A DNA stretch of 30,293 bases from Cudoniella acicularis (GCA_013054445.1 JAAMPI010000613.1:1-30293); one strand, 5' to 3'; counted from the stretch's first letter, positions 1 through 9,489 are shown. Program-made: numbers and translations. The notes: generated by a model not told the origin, from the sequence alone.

Positions 1-111
1 GGGTGTGTTGGAGATGAGGCGCATGGGTGCGGAGACTATTGGAGGGGAGGTGGGGGAGATCCAAGGGTAGTGACTTTGGAGGGTTTGTCGATGGATGTTG
101 GATGTGGCCAT
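1..111 (-). CDS. Nitronate monooxygenase-like protein, N-terminal fragment (cut by window edge)
   Basis: An ATG at 109-111 on the minus strand opens a frame of 37 codons that runs off the left edge of the window. The visible part contains HYPWISPTSPPIVSAPMRLI. A tyrosine-proline-tryptophan stretch followed by P-x-I-V-x-A-P-M-R-L is the usual beginning of fungal 2-nitropropane dioxygenase/nitronate monooxygenase proteins, where the A-P-M segment lies at the FMN-binding first strand of the TIM barrel. These flavoenzymes oxidise alkyl nitronates. Only this start is visible, so the catalytic histidine and the length cannot be checked. It is divergent from RPB11, with 760 bases between. A second member of the family lies at 25323-26375, but the two N-termini differ clearly. 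Confidence 0.6.
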   Translation of the reverse strand, partial: MATSNIHRQTLQSHYPWISPTSPPIVSAPMRLISNTP

Positions 112-871
112 GGTGGTGTTGTGGGAGGTTAGGTAAGAAAAGTGGGAGATCTGGATGAATTGATGATAAAAAAGTTCAAAGGATGCTTTGAAGTTGAAGC
201 TTGACCGTTTAAAGGAGAGAGAACATGGAAAGAAGGGAATATATATGCTATGCTTTACTCGGACATGATCTGATACATCAATTGCGAAATCGCTGTTTCT
301 TTGCGGTATCGAGTATTAGCTTGTCCCCGCTATCGGCAATTGGATTAATAATTCCACTTGCACAACCACCGAGAACCGTCAACGGCTCATTGTTGATAAC
401 AATTTCACATGCTTTACCATTCCCGGACCTTACGCTTTGTCGTGTGCTACCTCGGAAAGTTCGGGTCTTGTGCGATACTTCAACGCATGTACAGTAAGAT
501 GGTAACACACGATTGATTGCTTTTGATGTTGAGAAATTTTGATCTTGCGCTTGCAAATGCAAAAGGTTTCTCCTCGGAGGCCAGACGTCACCAAAACACC
601 CCGCCTTTTCGCTTATACGGAGGTAGTTGCCTCAGATCCACTATTCCCAATCGAGCTAGTTCTTCCGCAGAGCCTCACTCGATTCCAGCTGCATGCGCCT
701 TGTTGCGAGGATATTCTCGACCTTCTTTGAGCTTCATCACGAAGGTCCTCTGTAACCTCCAGCATCATCTTCGACCTAGACGGGAATTTTTGTAAGCTGC
801 AGCATCGCATGCGCTTTGGTTCCTTTGCTGACTCGTGCTTTCCACAGACGACTTTATTATTTACCGCAAAT
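112..871. other. Divergent intergenic region between the nitronate monooxygenase-like gene and RPB11
   Basis: This stretch carries the upstream regions of two genes pointing away from each other. The open frames in it overlap on both strands, look like no known protein and most lack an ATG. Part of it must be the 5' leader of RPB11. No repeat or RNA gene was recognised. Confidence 0.5.
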
Positions 872-1505
872 ATGAACGCGCCAGACAGGTAAGAGCAATG
901 ATGCATTCGCCCCTTCCCTTTCTGCTTGCTGGGAACTAGAAAGGGCAGAGAGGTAGGACAGAATTTGGCATTAGATAGAGAAGCATGAAATATGGCCAAA
1001 AAACGCGGCTGGAGATCGTTCCATGTCGACTTTCACGCTGACGAGAAAAATCGCAATAGATTTGAGCTGTTCATTCTTGGACCGGATGAGAAGAAGTGCG
1101 CAGAGACTGCTGATACCCGTGGGTTCTCCGCAGATGTTGTTTGCTGTGCATGTGCTAATCCGCGCAGGAACTCCCAACTCCTCTGTTTTTACTTTCAAAA
1201 AGGAAGATCATACCCTTGGGAACATGGTTCGCGCTGCTCTTCTGAAAGACCAACACGTTACGTTCGCTGGCTACAAAGGTAGACATTTCTCTGGCATTGC
1301 AGAATAAATACTGATCCACATAGTTCCCCATCCTCTCTTCGCAGATTTCGAGCTCCGTATCCAAACCGACGGCAAGGTCACACCGAAAGAAGCACTCGTC
1401 AACGCATGCAAATCCCTCGTCAGCGACCTTGAAACACTGAGCCGAGAATTTACAAAGGAATACGAGCTGCGGAAGATTGTCGGGGACGCAACTGCGGATC
1501 AATAA
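872..1505 (+). CDS. RPB11: DNA-directed RNA polymerase II subunit RPB11
   Basis: This encodes the small RNA polymerase II subunit that pairs with RPB3 in the assembly platform of the nuclear enzyme. I join four exons: 872-888, 1060-1118, 1168-1278 and 1345-1505, giving 115 residues, the usual size of the family (about 115-120). All three introns are GT-AG (171, 49 and 66 nt) and the reading frame closes exactly. The protein begins [18 protein letters not shown], which matches the invariant start of yeast and other fungal RPB11. It also carries the family signature [19 protein letters not shown] in the middle and [17 protein letters not shown] after the last intron. The first exon is only 17 nt, so automated gene callers could miss it and start at a wrong ATG. 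Confidence 0.95.
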
Positions 1506-2251
1506 TCGAGATATAGGTGGACTTGGATTCTCTTTCACGGAGTTAGGCGGTGGTGCATCTTATAGGCGTTGGTTCTGGAATGGATCTGGGATATGGGGAA
1601 TTAGAGTGGGCACAGCTATTGCTTGTGCAACCAAAAGCCTCTGCGATTGAGTTCACTTGTGTACGATTTGGATTTCTGCAGTAGTATGTGAGTTTGGGTT
1701 GTGTTCCTCTAGTACCAGTACCTTTGCGCCTTACCTACAATTTGGGGGAAACGGGTGGACTACATAAGAGAGTAATATCGTCGTTTTGTCATTCTCACTC
1801 CTTTTCTAATTCAGCGTGTTTCGAATCTCTGCTTGCGATTGGCTAAATATCAGAAGTGTTCAAAGTACGCAACCCATGTATCAAGCTTCCATTCCAGTCT
1901 TTGTAAATTGCCAAGCTGGAATCTTTCGTTGTCCTGCACTGTTCAGTATTATGCGGTTATTTTCAGCAGTAGTGTTATCCTACCGTGTGCTACCAATCAC
2001 TGTGAGCAAGAAAATGTAATACAAGTGCTGGTCGAAATCAGAATGCCCGAGAAGCAAACCGTGCAAATTTTTGCTCTCGATGCACCTCGCACGTTTATCT
2101 CTGTGTCTCCCTGAAACCCCTCTGAAATTCATAAGCAATATTGGAGTTGGTGCTGTACCTAGACAACAAATGCTGCAGAAGCGCAGCTTCAGTTGTTGTG
2201 GGAGGGATACAACAAGCGAGCTATGATGAGACTCAGCTGTGGCTTTATGCG

Positions 2252-2323
2252 GCGCTAGAAAGTACGCTAGCATGTATGACGAGGTACGAAGTGCAACAAA
2301 AGTTTGAATTTGATCTGATATCA
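2252..2323 (+). repeat. ~70-bp dispersed repeat, copy 1
   Basis: It starts with GCGCTAGAAAG, has TACGCTAGCATGTATG in the middle and ends with GTGCAACAAAA, a TTTGAATTT core and GATCTGAT. It shares this order of blocks with the copies at 2747, 2922 and 3091 and is the most isolated of the four. No terminal inverted repeat or target-site duplication was found. Confidence 0.6.
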
Positions 2324-2439
2324 TTTTAGCAGAAGGCTCCCCTATCGCTCGCTAAATAGCGCGTACGCCCCACAATAGGCAACTTATGCGAAAAAGTATA
2401 TTCCTATCAAAAAAAAAAGATATAATGGCGAAACCATCA

Positions 2440-2461
2440 GAGACAGTCCTAGGACTGTCTC
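2440..2461. repeat. Perfect 22-bp palindrome
   Basis: Both halves are GAGACAGTCCT and its exact reverse complement, with no spacer, centred between 2450 and 2451. The flanking bases (A and A) do not extend it. It could be a dimeric protein binding site or a relic of an element end. No gene start is nearby to assign it to. Confidence 0.7.
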
Positions 2462-2746
2462 AGGCGTGGTACAAGAGCGAATCATTGTTTACAGAGGAAA
2501 CGATTTTAATGGTTTCTTAGGCCATTAACCTCGTACATTGGCCGATTCCAATGTTCAACCCAGCGACTATGCGTTCATTCAAGGTACTAACTTTGTTGAA
2601 CTACTCTATGAGTTGCTGAGTTTGTTGGACAAAAAATGCTTGAATTTATATACAGCGAACTGGTTTTCTCGCTTACCAACCCGGAGTTGAGGGAGGGAGA
2701 AAGGGGATAGCGAGGCGCGCTATACTTACGGCCCGACTTTTTGTTA

Positions 2747-2829
2747 AGCGCTAGTGAGGAACTAGTGGATGCGCTAGCTTATATATCGAGTGCGATGTGC
2801 AACAAAACTTTCAATTTCATCCGAACTCT
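2747..2829 (+). repeat. ~70-bp dispersed repeat, copy 2 (with internal duplication)
   Basis: The block order is GCGCTAGTGAG, GCGCTAGCTTATATATCGAG, then GTGCAACAAAACTTTCAATTTC. It is about 10 bases longer than the other copies because of extra ACTAGTGGAT-like sequence after the first block. The end is the most diverged of the set. Confidence 0.6.
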
Positions 2830-2921
2830 TCTAGGAAGGGTTTACTTTGGCGGAACTTCATCAGTGAAAGCAATGGGGACACCTCGTAGTCCCTTACAAC
2901 TAGTTATAAAATGCCGATGAT

Positions 2922-2991
2922 AGCGCTAATGAGCACGCTAGAATATATGCCAAGTGCGAAGTGCAACAAAACTTTGAATTTCATCTGATCT
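2922..2991 (+). repeat. ~70-bp dispersed repeat, copy 3
   Basis: The block order is GCGCTAATGAGCACGCTAGA, ATATATGCCAAGTGCGAAG, then TGCAACAAAACTTTGAATTT and CATCTGATCTGG. It starts 175 bases after copy 2 and 169 bases before copy 4. The flanking sequence is not shared, so the repeated unit is the ~70-bp core only. Confidence 0.65.
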
Positions 2992-3090
2992 GGTCAAGAT
3001 ATATTCACTGCAGCCTCTAGCCTCGCCGCCAGGCGATGCGCGAGAAGGAGGGTGGGTGACGACTTCCTGTATCTGTCAAACGCCAGCATT

Positions 3091-3160
3091 GGAGCTAACA
3101 AGCACGCTAGCATATATGCCGAGCGCGATGCGGAACAAAACTTGCAACTTCATCTGATCT
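3091..3160 (+). repeat. ~70-bp dispersed repeat, copy 4
   Basis: The block order is GAGCTAACAAGCACGCTAGC, ATATATGCCGAGCGCGATGC, then GGAACAAAACTTGCAACTTC and ATCTGATCTT. It is closest to copy 3. Differences between copies are mostly C/T and G/A. Confidence 0.65.
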
Positions 3161-3770
3161 TCGTTTGCGAGCGATGGCAACAAGAATAGAAGGCGCCAGG
3201 AGCCAGTATTTGCGCACCTCTGTTAGGCCACAAACCCCAATTATGTTGTTTTCTTTGCATAGATATCAAGAATAGGACATAAGTGATTTTTGGGGAAATT
3301 TAAGCTCCCTGTCTTGCAGGTCGCTTGCGATGTTTTGTGGATCTCGGGAGGGGGAGTTGCAGTGTTGTCCTGCTCAATTAGGAAAGCGCGACTCCAGGGG
3401 CAACACTTTCCAACTTTTCTCCTATCTATTGATTTTATTACGGCACAACTTCTTTTCTCAACACAAAAATACCTGCTACTCGATTACACGGTGAATTTAC
3501 AAGTCATGTCAGCCCACAAATGTTCTTGATTCGTTGGCGTGATGTCATGCTCTCTCTTGGCTTTGATTTGCGGGTTAGTTATGGTAGCCTTTAGTCCCGT
3601 ATGCACTGCGGGGAGCCTGGAATTCAATCACGGATATCAGTAATTTCTCTCGCGGACTATAGTTGCCTAATATGGGGCTGATGATTCTGTTATTCAAAAG
3701 CCTACCGGCCTTAACTGTCGAAGTCAGCCTCAACCTCGAACAGATTTTCTCGGCACTACGACACTGAACC

Positions 3771-4013
3771 TCACCAAGCATTTAAGAACCGCAGGTTTCT
3801 TGGCAGGAATAGGGTGAAGCGTTTGTTATCCTCCAAAGCTGATGGCTGTACGACGGCCCCATCAGATCTCAGACCTCCTCCAACTCTTTGCACCCACACG
3901 TCCTCTTTCCCCGGGAACGACTCATTCTGCAACCTGACACCATCTCTTCGTTGACTTTCCAAGATGTTCACTACCGAAAAATTTTCTTTGCCTAAGGGAT
4001 TTCCATTATTCAT
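3771..4013 (-). CDS. Small ORF of unknown status
   Basis: An ATG at 4011-4013 opens 80 codons on the minus strand. The product is hydrophilic and I recognise no family. A second ATG frame (3781 down to 3575) overlaps its stop. The composition of the middle part is plausible for coding sequence (a glycine-rich stretch followed by SALEDNKRFTLFLPR), but there is no independent support such as a conserved motif or an intron. It could be a chance ORF or a remnant upstream of the gene at 4107. Confidence 0.15.
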   Translation of the reverse strand: MNNGNPLGKENFSVVNILESQRRDGVRLQNESFPGKEDVWVQRVGGGLRSDGAVVQPSALEDNKRFTLFLPRNLRFLNAW

Positions 4014-4106
4014 CTGGAATCTCCCATACTCAATTACTGACCCGAATCTTAAAAGCTGTTTGAGAAGTGTCCAGAGCCTGTGGCATCTTGTATTCTAAAG
4101 GGACGT

Positions 4107-4589
4107 ATGCTAACGTCACGAAAGCTTGCGACACATTATTATTTGGACCCCAACCTCGGGATGGGAGCATATGGACATCCCGTTATTTTTCTTCGATATT
4201 ACGGGGATTGGTTCTACAACATTGTCATAGTAAGTTCATTGTTGGTGCCAATAAAATCTAACCGTTTTATTTTCTAATCATTACAGTGTACCATATTCGG
4301 AGGTCGGACACCTGAGGAGGTTTTCCCCGGCCAACCTGATCAGCACTACAGATATATTCCATTCGAGCATCCACTTAGACAGTCAAGTCTCACATATCAA
4401 GAAGATAATTTTCTGAGGCTGAAGAATGGTAAAAATATGTCGTTAAGGGCGTACGCTGGCACGAAGATCTACACCGTTGAGCGGGGCGCTTTGGCAAGAT
4501 ACTGGGACGAACCGTGTGGTACTCTTCGAGTAGAGAATATGGAACTCCTCATCGACCAAATTCAGAGAGTTAGCTCTGATTTATTATGA
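4107..4589 (+). CDS. Small two-exon protein of unknown function
   Basis: Two exons, 4107-4229 and 4287-4589, are separated by a 57-nt intron with a good donor (GTAAGT), a TCTAATC-like branch site and a TTACAG acceptor; the frame is kept. The product is 141 residues from the first in-frame ATG. The frame is open a further 18 codons upstream, back to a stop at 4050-4052, so the true start may lie in an unseen upstream exon. Visible blocks are GAYGHPVIFLRYYGDWFYN before the intron, then CTIFGGRTPEEVF and HYRYIPFEHP. This layout (G-x-x-x-H-P-V near the start, T-x-F-G-G-R after the intron, a short tail with an arginine/tyrosine-rich motif) recalls small fungal proteins of unknown function. That resemblance is from memory and no function is claimed. 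Confidence 0.55.
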
Positions 4590-5184
4590 TACAAGCAACC
4601 TGCGTGGTCATCCTTCTTAGCATGGAAGGATGTCTTTGTTCGGTGCTCCTCCAGCTGCGATGCCAGCATCAGAATCGCCAAAAGACCTTCGTGGTTCTGA
4701 AGAGCAATGTCCAAATTAAATCAGACTCTTTCGTCAGAACCAACATGTCAAAGCTTCCAACCAGAGTGAGATTTTATTTGGCCTTTTCCGACAGACTTGG
4801 TCTCCTCAAACCTTCTCTAGCATTTGTCTCACTCGTCGAAAATCGCAGACACTCTACGCAACACAAAATACCGCAATCATTCCTTCAGCTACAGCATCGC
4901 AACTAGACCTAGGAAAACGAAAGAGAACCGCCCTCTAGAAGACCCGATTCCTACCCGCATTTACCTCCCGTGGTCCAAAGCCCTTGTTTCGACTCATGTA
5001 TTACCAGCCGCCCACAATTTCTCTCGCATCTTCTGTAACACCCGGGGCTCCAGCACCTTCCAGACTGAATTTTTCTCATTCATCAGAACTCAAACTTCCT
5101 CCTAATTATTTCCCTGCTCTGAGCTCTTAAAAGAGACTTAAAAAGTCGGCCGAATTATGTCACCTCGAGTTTATCATACATGAA
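4590..5184. other. Intergenic region, no gene recognised
   Basis: Two overlapping plus-strand open frames (4586-4906 and 4824-5105) are serine/arginine-rich and do not resemble proteins. Just before the next gene, ATG AAA TGA at 5180-5188 is a minimal upstream ORF that overlaps the ATG at 5185. Confidence 0.4.
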
Positions 5185-6267
5185 ATGACTACCATGTCAC
5201 ACCCATCTCCTTCAGTAATGGATCTTGAAGAATTAGATATCTCATTTTCTCGGATACTTGCCACAGATGTGGAATGGCAAAAATACCCCGGCACAACTGT
5301 GCAACTCGATAGCCCAGGCACTGAAGTAACTAACATGGGTCATTTTTACATCTTACTTACACAACTTCACAGAAGGCAGTGTGATGAACATCGTGTGATA
5401 ATCCTCGGGCCCTCTGCGCAAGGCGACGACTGGGCCGAAGTAGCGTTCGTAAGTTCCATGTTTTGCCTCTTAATCGATGTTGTCAAAGAACAAGACTAAT
5501 TATTTGGAAAGCTTGTCAGTCCAATTGAGACTGAAATTCGAGAGCAGAGGACTCTCCTGTGAATATTCCGCCAAAATGACATCTATCTTGAGCCATACCT
5601 CGAATTTGACATCCCAACTGCTGTCTGCCCGCCAAATCATTTTACTACACCACACCTTGTGGAGAATTTAGTCCTCAAAATCCGCTTGAATGAAATCAGG
5701 GTCTTTCTTGGCCCTACTTGGGTTCTCCCAAATTCCATCACTTCCGTTCCTGTTTGCTCTATGTACTTCTACGCAAACCCCTCAAAGGTTGAATATTTCG
5801 GCGTTGATACGAATTCTCTCACTACCATACAAAATTGGAAGAGGAGCTGGGGTGAACATGAATGGAAGAATTCAATAGTGGAGAAGATTCTGCTCTTCAT
5901 CAACCGGAAAGAAAAAGATTCAACTGGTCTGAAAAAGGAGGATTTGGAGGAGATTCTGGAGGATCCAGAGATGAAAGTTCTTCTGAAGAAGTTGAAGGCT
6001 CCGGGATCCGCTGGCCCCAAGGAATCGAAGACCCAGAAGATCGTATTGGATCCTAGTTTTTGTTTTACTCTTGGCCAGCTTCTGACCTCTTTCGAAGTAT
6101 CTTCGATAAGCCTCGGCGCTTTTAATACTAGGCGTGGTCAGTCGAAGAACAACGCTCCCAAGGGCGATGATCGAAAATGTTCAAGCAGGGTAGACGCCAA
6201 GCAAGAGCTAGGAGAGGAGGACGAGGACGGTTGGGTGGTTATGCGTGGAAACGGTGATAAATTGTGA
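5185..6267 (+). pseudogene. Unidentified gene interrupted by an in-frame TGA
   Basis: The ATG at 5185 opens 88 codons. A strong donor (GTAAGT at 5449) and a CTAAT branch site with acceptor at 5511 suggest a 63-nt intron. The following exon continues in frame for 16 codons to a TGA at 5560-5562. The same frame is then open for another 234 codons to 6267 and reads like protein straight through (for example DIYLEPYLEFDIPT and VFLGPTWVLPNSITSVPVC). The C-terminal part is lysine/glutamate-rich and ends in an acidic tail. Either the TGA is a nonsense mutation (CGA to TGA would do it), or the TGA is spliced out. A possible intron 5559-5699 (GTGAAT...ATCAG) keeps the frame but removes the most protein-like part. 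No family was recognised. Confidence 0.45.
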
Positions 6268-6395
6268 TTTGATTCTTGGAGGCTAGGACTGGGACTGGAT
6301 AGGAAGAGATAAATAAAAGGCTATGCCATAATATGCCTGTAACGTGAAGTATAAACTCCATAGGTAGAGTTCATCCAACATGCCGTACACCCATG

Positions 6396-7477
6396 TCAAA
6401 AAACAACCCGAGGCCGTTGCCTGTATTGAGAAAGACGTAAGTAATTTGAGATATCCCAGTCGCGTAAAAGGAGGCTGGCAGCCTCCCTCAATTTCATAGT
6501 CGGATCCGAACCACCATCTTCATCTAAAAAGAGACTAGGATACTCTGCATACAGCTCCTGAGTTGATGTGCTAGCATATCCTGACCCAGCGTCTGTGTAC
6601 GAGTAAAGTAGCTGATGATCAACTAAGCCACTCTCTTGCAATGGGTAAGCATCAGGGATTATCATGTTTTGATGTTCTGTCCTCAACCGGTAGAAATCAG
6701 GCCGGTATCACCCGTCCTTCGTTTTGAGCAACTCGTGCTAGACTCCGTGTGCAAACCAGCAGCCGTGGTATTCAGGGTAGTATGCTCAATATGTTCTCGG
6801 AGAAGTCTGAAATTCGAAAAACTCCTCTGGCACCCATGGGTACAGTGGAATCTAAGATCACCAATCCAAAGCGCGCTATTGGCTGGCTCCTTGTGGAGCT
6901 TGAGGTACAGTTCACGATAAGGCGTGTGCTCTTGGCTGTTCTGTCGCTGACAATGAATTGCCTTTTTACCTATAAGAGTGTTGAATTCAGATAATACCGG
7001 CGTCCAGCACTCATATCGGAAGCGCAAAGGTATGCCCTACTTAGCGTTGTCGTGTAACTCATCATCGAAAGATCGTGTACGGGGTGTAGGAATGCCAGCG
7101 TGGGTAGCGGTTGATGACATCTCTGGTTGAGCACCGTCTATTGAGGCATCGCCTCCCTCTTCTTCCTCAATGTCGTTGTAATCCTGTACATGTTCGTCGT
7201 GTACTTAGATATTAGTGAAATCCCGACTTTGCATTTCATAAATGCCTTCCCACAGCAGCTTCTGCATTAACGGCGGGTTGTTTAGTTGACGGATCGGTTC
7301 TTTCATTTTTTGTAGAGCCAGCCTGAATAGCAAAAGAGAGAGGTTTCATGTCGTGAAAGGTTGAATTCCCACGCTTTAACCCTGATGGAGACGCTCAGGA
7401 AACACAATCGATTTCTCGGCTTGCGCTTCCACCTTCCTGCATTTTTGGCAATACTTAGGCAACTTGGCGCTTGGGAA
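6396..7477 (-). pseudogene. Decayed gene with a zinc-finger-like motif
   Basis: On the minus strand one reading frame can be followed from 7477 down to 6683. Protein-like segments are separated by stops: KLPKYCQKCRKVEAQAEKS, then PIRQLNNPPLMQKLLWEGIY, then an acidic stretch DYNDIEEEEGGD, then CTHGCQRSFSNFRLLREHIE, a C-x3-C...H-x2-H arrangement that looks like an imperfect C2H2 finger. In-frame stops are TAA at 7376-7378, TGA at 7346-7348, TAA at 7205-7207 and TAG at 7037-7039. The first two could lie in an intron, because a pyrimidine-rich acceptor-like sequence follows them; the last two could not be removed by any frame-keeping intron I found. After 6683 coding continues in another frame to 6396. 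I do not recognise the parent family; a zinc-finger regulator or an element-encoded protein are both possible. Confidence 0.5.
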
Positions 7478-8167
7478 TATTTACATAAGAACTTGTCAAA
7501 TTATTAGTTGATTTCGCAGACGATTTATGAAGATACTAAGAAGGGGTTAAGGGAGGGTGAAGTGCTGTTATATTACGAGGTTATTGTCATTTTAAGGAAT
7601 TGTTGTCAAGTGAAGATTTCCTGCCACGTACACTTCCGATTCATGGAAGTGTATAAAAGAAATTCCTTGCGAATTCAGCAGAGAGCGACTACTTGTAGAA
7701 AAATTTCTGGTTCGGTTGGCAAACTCCAGCCACTTTCCTGGCATAAGGCTAAGGTTGCAAGAATAATCTATGGTGCCTACCGTAGGCGGAAAATGTGGCG
7801 TGTAAGCCGCAGCGCAGGTGATGCTTGGCATTTTGGTGCAAGAGGTGCTAAAGTGGGGATCTTAGCCTTCTGTTGATCTGCCATAGAGGTTGACCACCTT
7901 AAGAGGAGGGGAGCCCGAGGTCTGAAGTGGGTTTGTATTTAAGCGAAAAATAATTATTTAGACACACCATAGTGCCACTATCATTTATTTATTTCATCGC
8001 CACTGCACAGGTACGAGGCACATGAAGCGTGCTGTTTGAAAGCCTCAAAGGTTTTGTATCCAGGCAGCCCATATTTTATTTTAAGCCCTTTTGTTCAGCT
8101 GAAACTTTATTGTGTTGTACTTTGACTCTGTTTCTTGTTCAGGCCATGAACCTAGCGGATCTCTTAA
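7478..8167. other. Intergenic region, no gene recognised
   Basis: A plus-strand open frame at 7508-7876 begins with a non-ATG codon and its product has no protein-like features. AT-rich stretches occur around 7940-7990. Nothing else was seen. Confidence 0.35.
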
Positions 8168-8419
8168 AGCCCCCCTTTTCCTAGATGGATTTCCAAATTT
8201 GATTTGCCAGGAAAAAAGGCGGAAGAAGAGTGGCTGAGACTGTGTAAGACTTTGGATTCTGAATTGTTCGAGAACACTGCCGGTTTGGGTTGAGAGAGAC
8301 AGAAGGACAAAGGACTCAAAAGAGCGCTTTCCAGAAAATATATTGGGGAGTGTACGCTACCATTCTTGGAATCATCCAGTAAATATGTTCGAGACAAGAG
8401 CAATCAATACCAATCATAA
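8168..8419 (+). pseudogene. Coding fragment with in-frame stop
   Basis: The frame from 8168 to the TAA at 8417-8419 reads like protein: PRWISKFDLPGKKAEEEWL, KTLDSELFENTAG, then a TGA at 8291-8293 followed by ERQKDKGLKRALSRKYIGE. A CGA-to-TGA change would restore an arginine in a charged stretch. There is no ATG near its start, so it would be an internal exon of a larger, broken gene that may continue into 8753-9191. Family unknown. Confidence 0.3.
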
Positions 8420-8752
8420 TGAATCCTTATTTGACACCCGAAACATAGCTCTGTTACCAAAGAGAGAAGTTCTTTGTCGTCCACGTGGTGATAACAGTAG
8501 CGAAGAAAAGAGTTTTGCGCTTGAGATCTTGTAAGAAAAATAAGATGCCGTTATCAACCAGAATGCGGATGAAGATCGAAGAACTTCCACAGGGCAGGAT
8601 GACCTATATCAGGGCGAGCCAACTACTGTTTCACGACCGAAATATAGTAGAATTGAAAATGGACTCCGAATTGAGTTTCGAGCTCAAAAAACCCCACGAC
8701 TATACGGTAGAGACGGCATAGAGCTGAGAAATTTTTCGCACACAGCGGCAAT

Positions 8753-9191
8753 ATGGCAAGACTTAACATGATATGGGCCAAGGGTGAGGAGTCATTAGGA
8801 GGAGAGGAACCATCAATGGAAATATCCGCCAGTCCAGTGAAAGCTCAAGAGCTTCCGAAATTAGGCTCATCGGTGTCCAACGAGCAAGTGGAAACGCTCG
8901 AAGAAGAAATGCAAACCATGGGAGAGGAAAGTGAGCGCCGGATTATCGAAAGAAAAAGGATGAGCGAGATAGATGCGGTCTCAAAAGCCCTCATCGAAGC
9001 AGCCAGAGTGGCTAAAGTATCCATAGAGCGACGCAGATTACTTTGGAAGTATGCGAAACTATTCCTTGAAACTATTCCTTGGATCGGGTTTGGCTGTTTT
9101 GGTCTACTTAGACTACACTTCCTTGCTGCTGATTCTGTCAGCAGTATCTCTTGGCTTCTGGACATGGTTTTGGTCTAAGGTCGCTGCTTGA
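8753..9191 (+). pseudogene. Charged coiled-coil ORF with a transmembrane segment in the next frame
   Basis: The ATG at 8753 opens 141 codons (to 9178). The first two thirds are rich in glutamate, arginine and lysine with a coiled-coil look (VETLEEEMQTMGEESERRI). The last part of this frame is only weakly hydrophobic. The +1 frame over the same DNA (ATG at 9051, stop at 9189-9191) encodes a clean membrane-spanning stretch, LGSGLAVLVYLDYTSLLLIL, then an aromatic end FWTWFWSK. The simplest reading is a protein with a coiled coil followed by a C-terminal membrane anchor, broken by a frameshift near 9050-9110 or joined by an intron I could not place. Together with the fragment at 8168 it may be the end of one old gene. 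Confidence 0.35.
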
Positions 9192-9489
9192 GGTGGCCAT
9201 ACCAGGAGGCTACTACAAAGATGGGGCTGTGGTAAAGCCGCAGACAGGGAATTAGAATGAATCGTCACATGTTTCTCGCACAGTTGAGGTAAAGATGGGC
9301 GACTGGAACGAACAACATGCGACAGCTGTTGGTCGAAAACTTTGGAGAGAGGCCAAAATGATGCGAGGATGGAGAAACTCCGACGAGGGTCGAAAGTTTA
9401 TGCATACTGGATGTAGTCTCTCGAATAGTAGCATTTGGGCCACCAGAACTCCTGTAGCAGGCGTTAAACGTCTCCCCAGAACTCCGTCA

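Larger units (their letters stand above)
1506..4106. other. Gene-poor region with dispersed repeats
   Basis: About 2.6 kb lies between RPB11 and the next plus-strand gene. Open frames here are short, overlapping and mostly begin at non-ATG codons. It holds the 3' region of RPB11, four copies of a ~70-bp repeat between 2252 and 3160, a 22-bp palindrome at 2440-2461, and an imperfect inverted repeat TTAATGG...CCATTAA at 2506-2528. No transposase or RNA gene was seen. Confidence 0.55.

Noticed and set aside
4586..5105. Two overlapping plus-strand open frames of about 100 codons
   Set aside because: Low-complexity, no motif, no splice signals that extend them, and they overlap each other in different frames.
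5560..5562. TGA read as selenocysteine
   Set aside because: Most fungi, including ascomycetes, lack selenocysteine insertion, and no such signal was sought or seen; nonsense mutation or splicing are simpler.
7508..7876. Plus-strand open frame of 122 codons
   Set aside because: It starts at a non-ATG codon, has no recognisable motif and lies in a decayed region.
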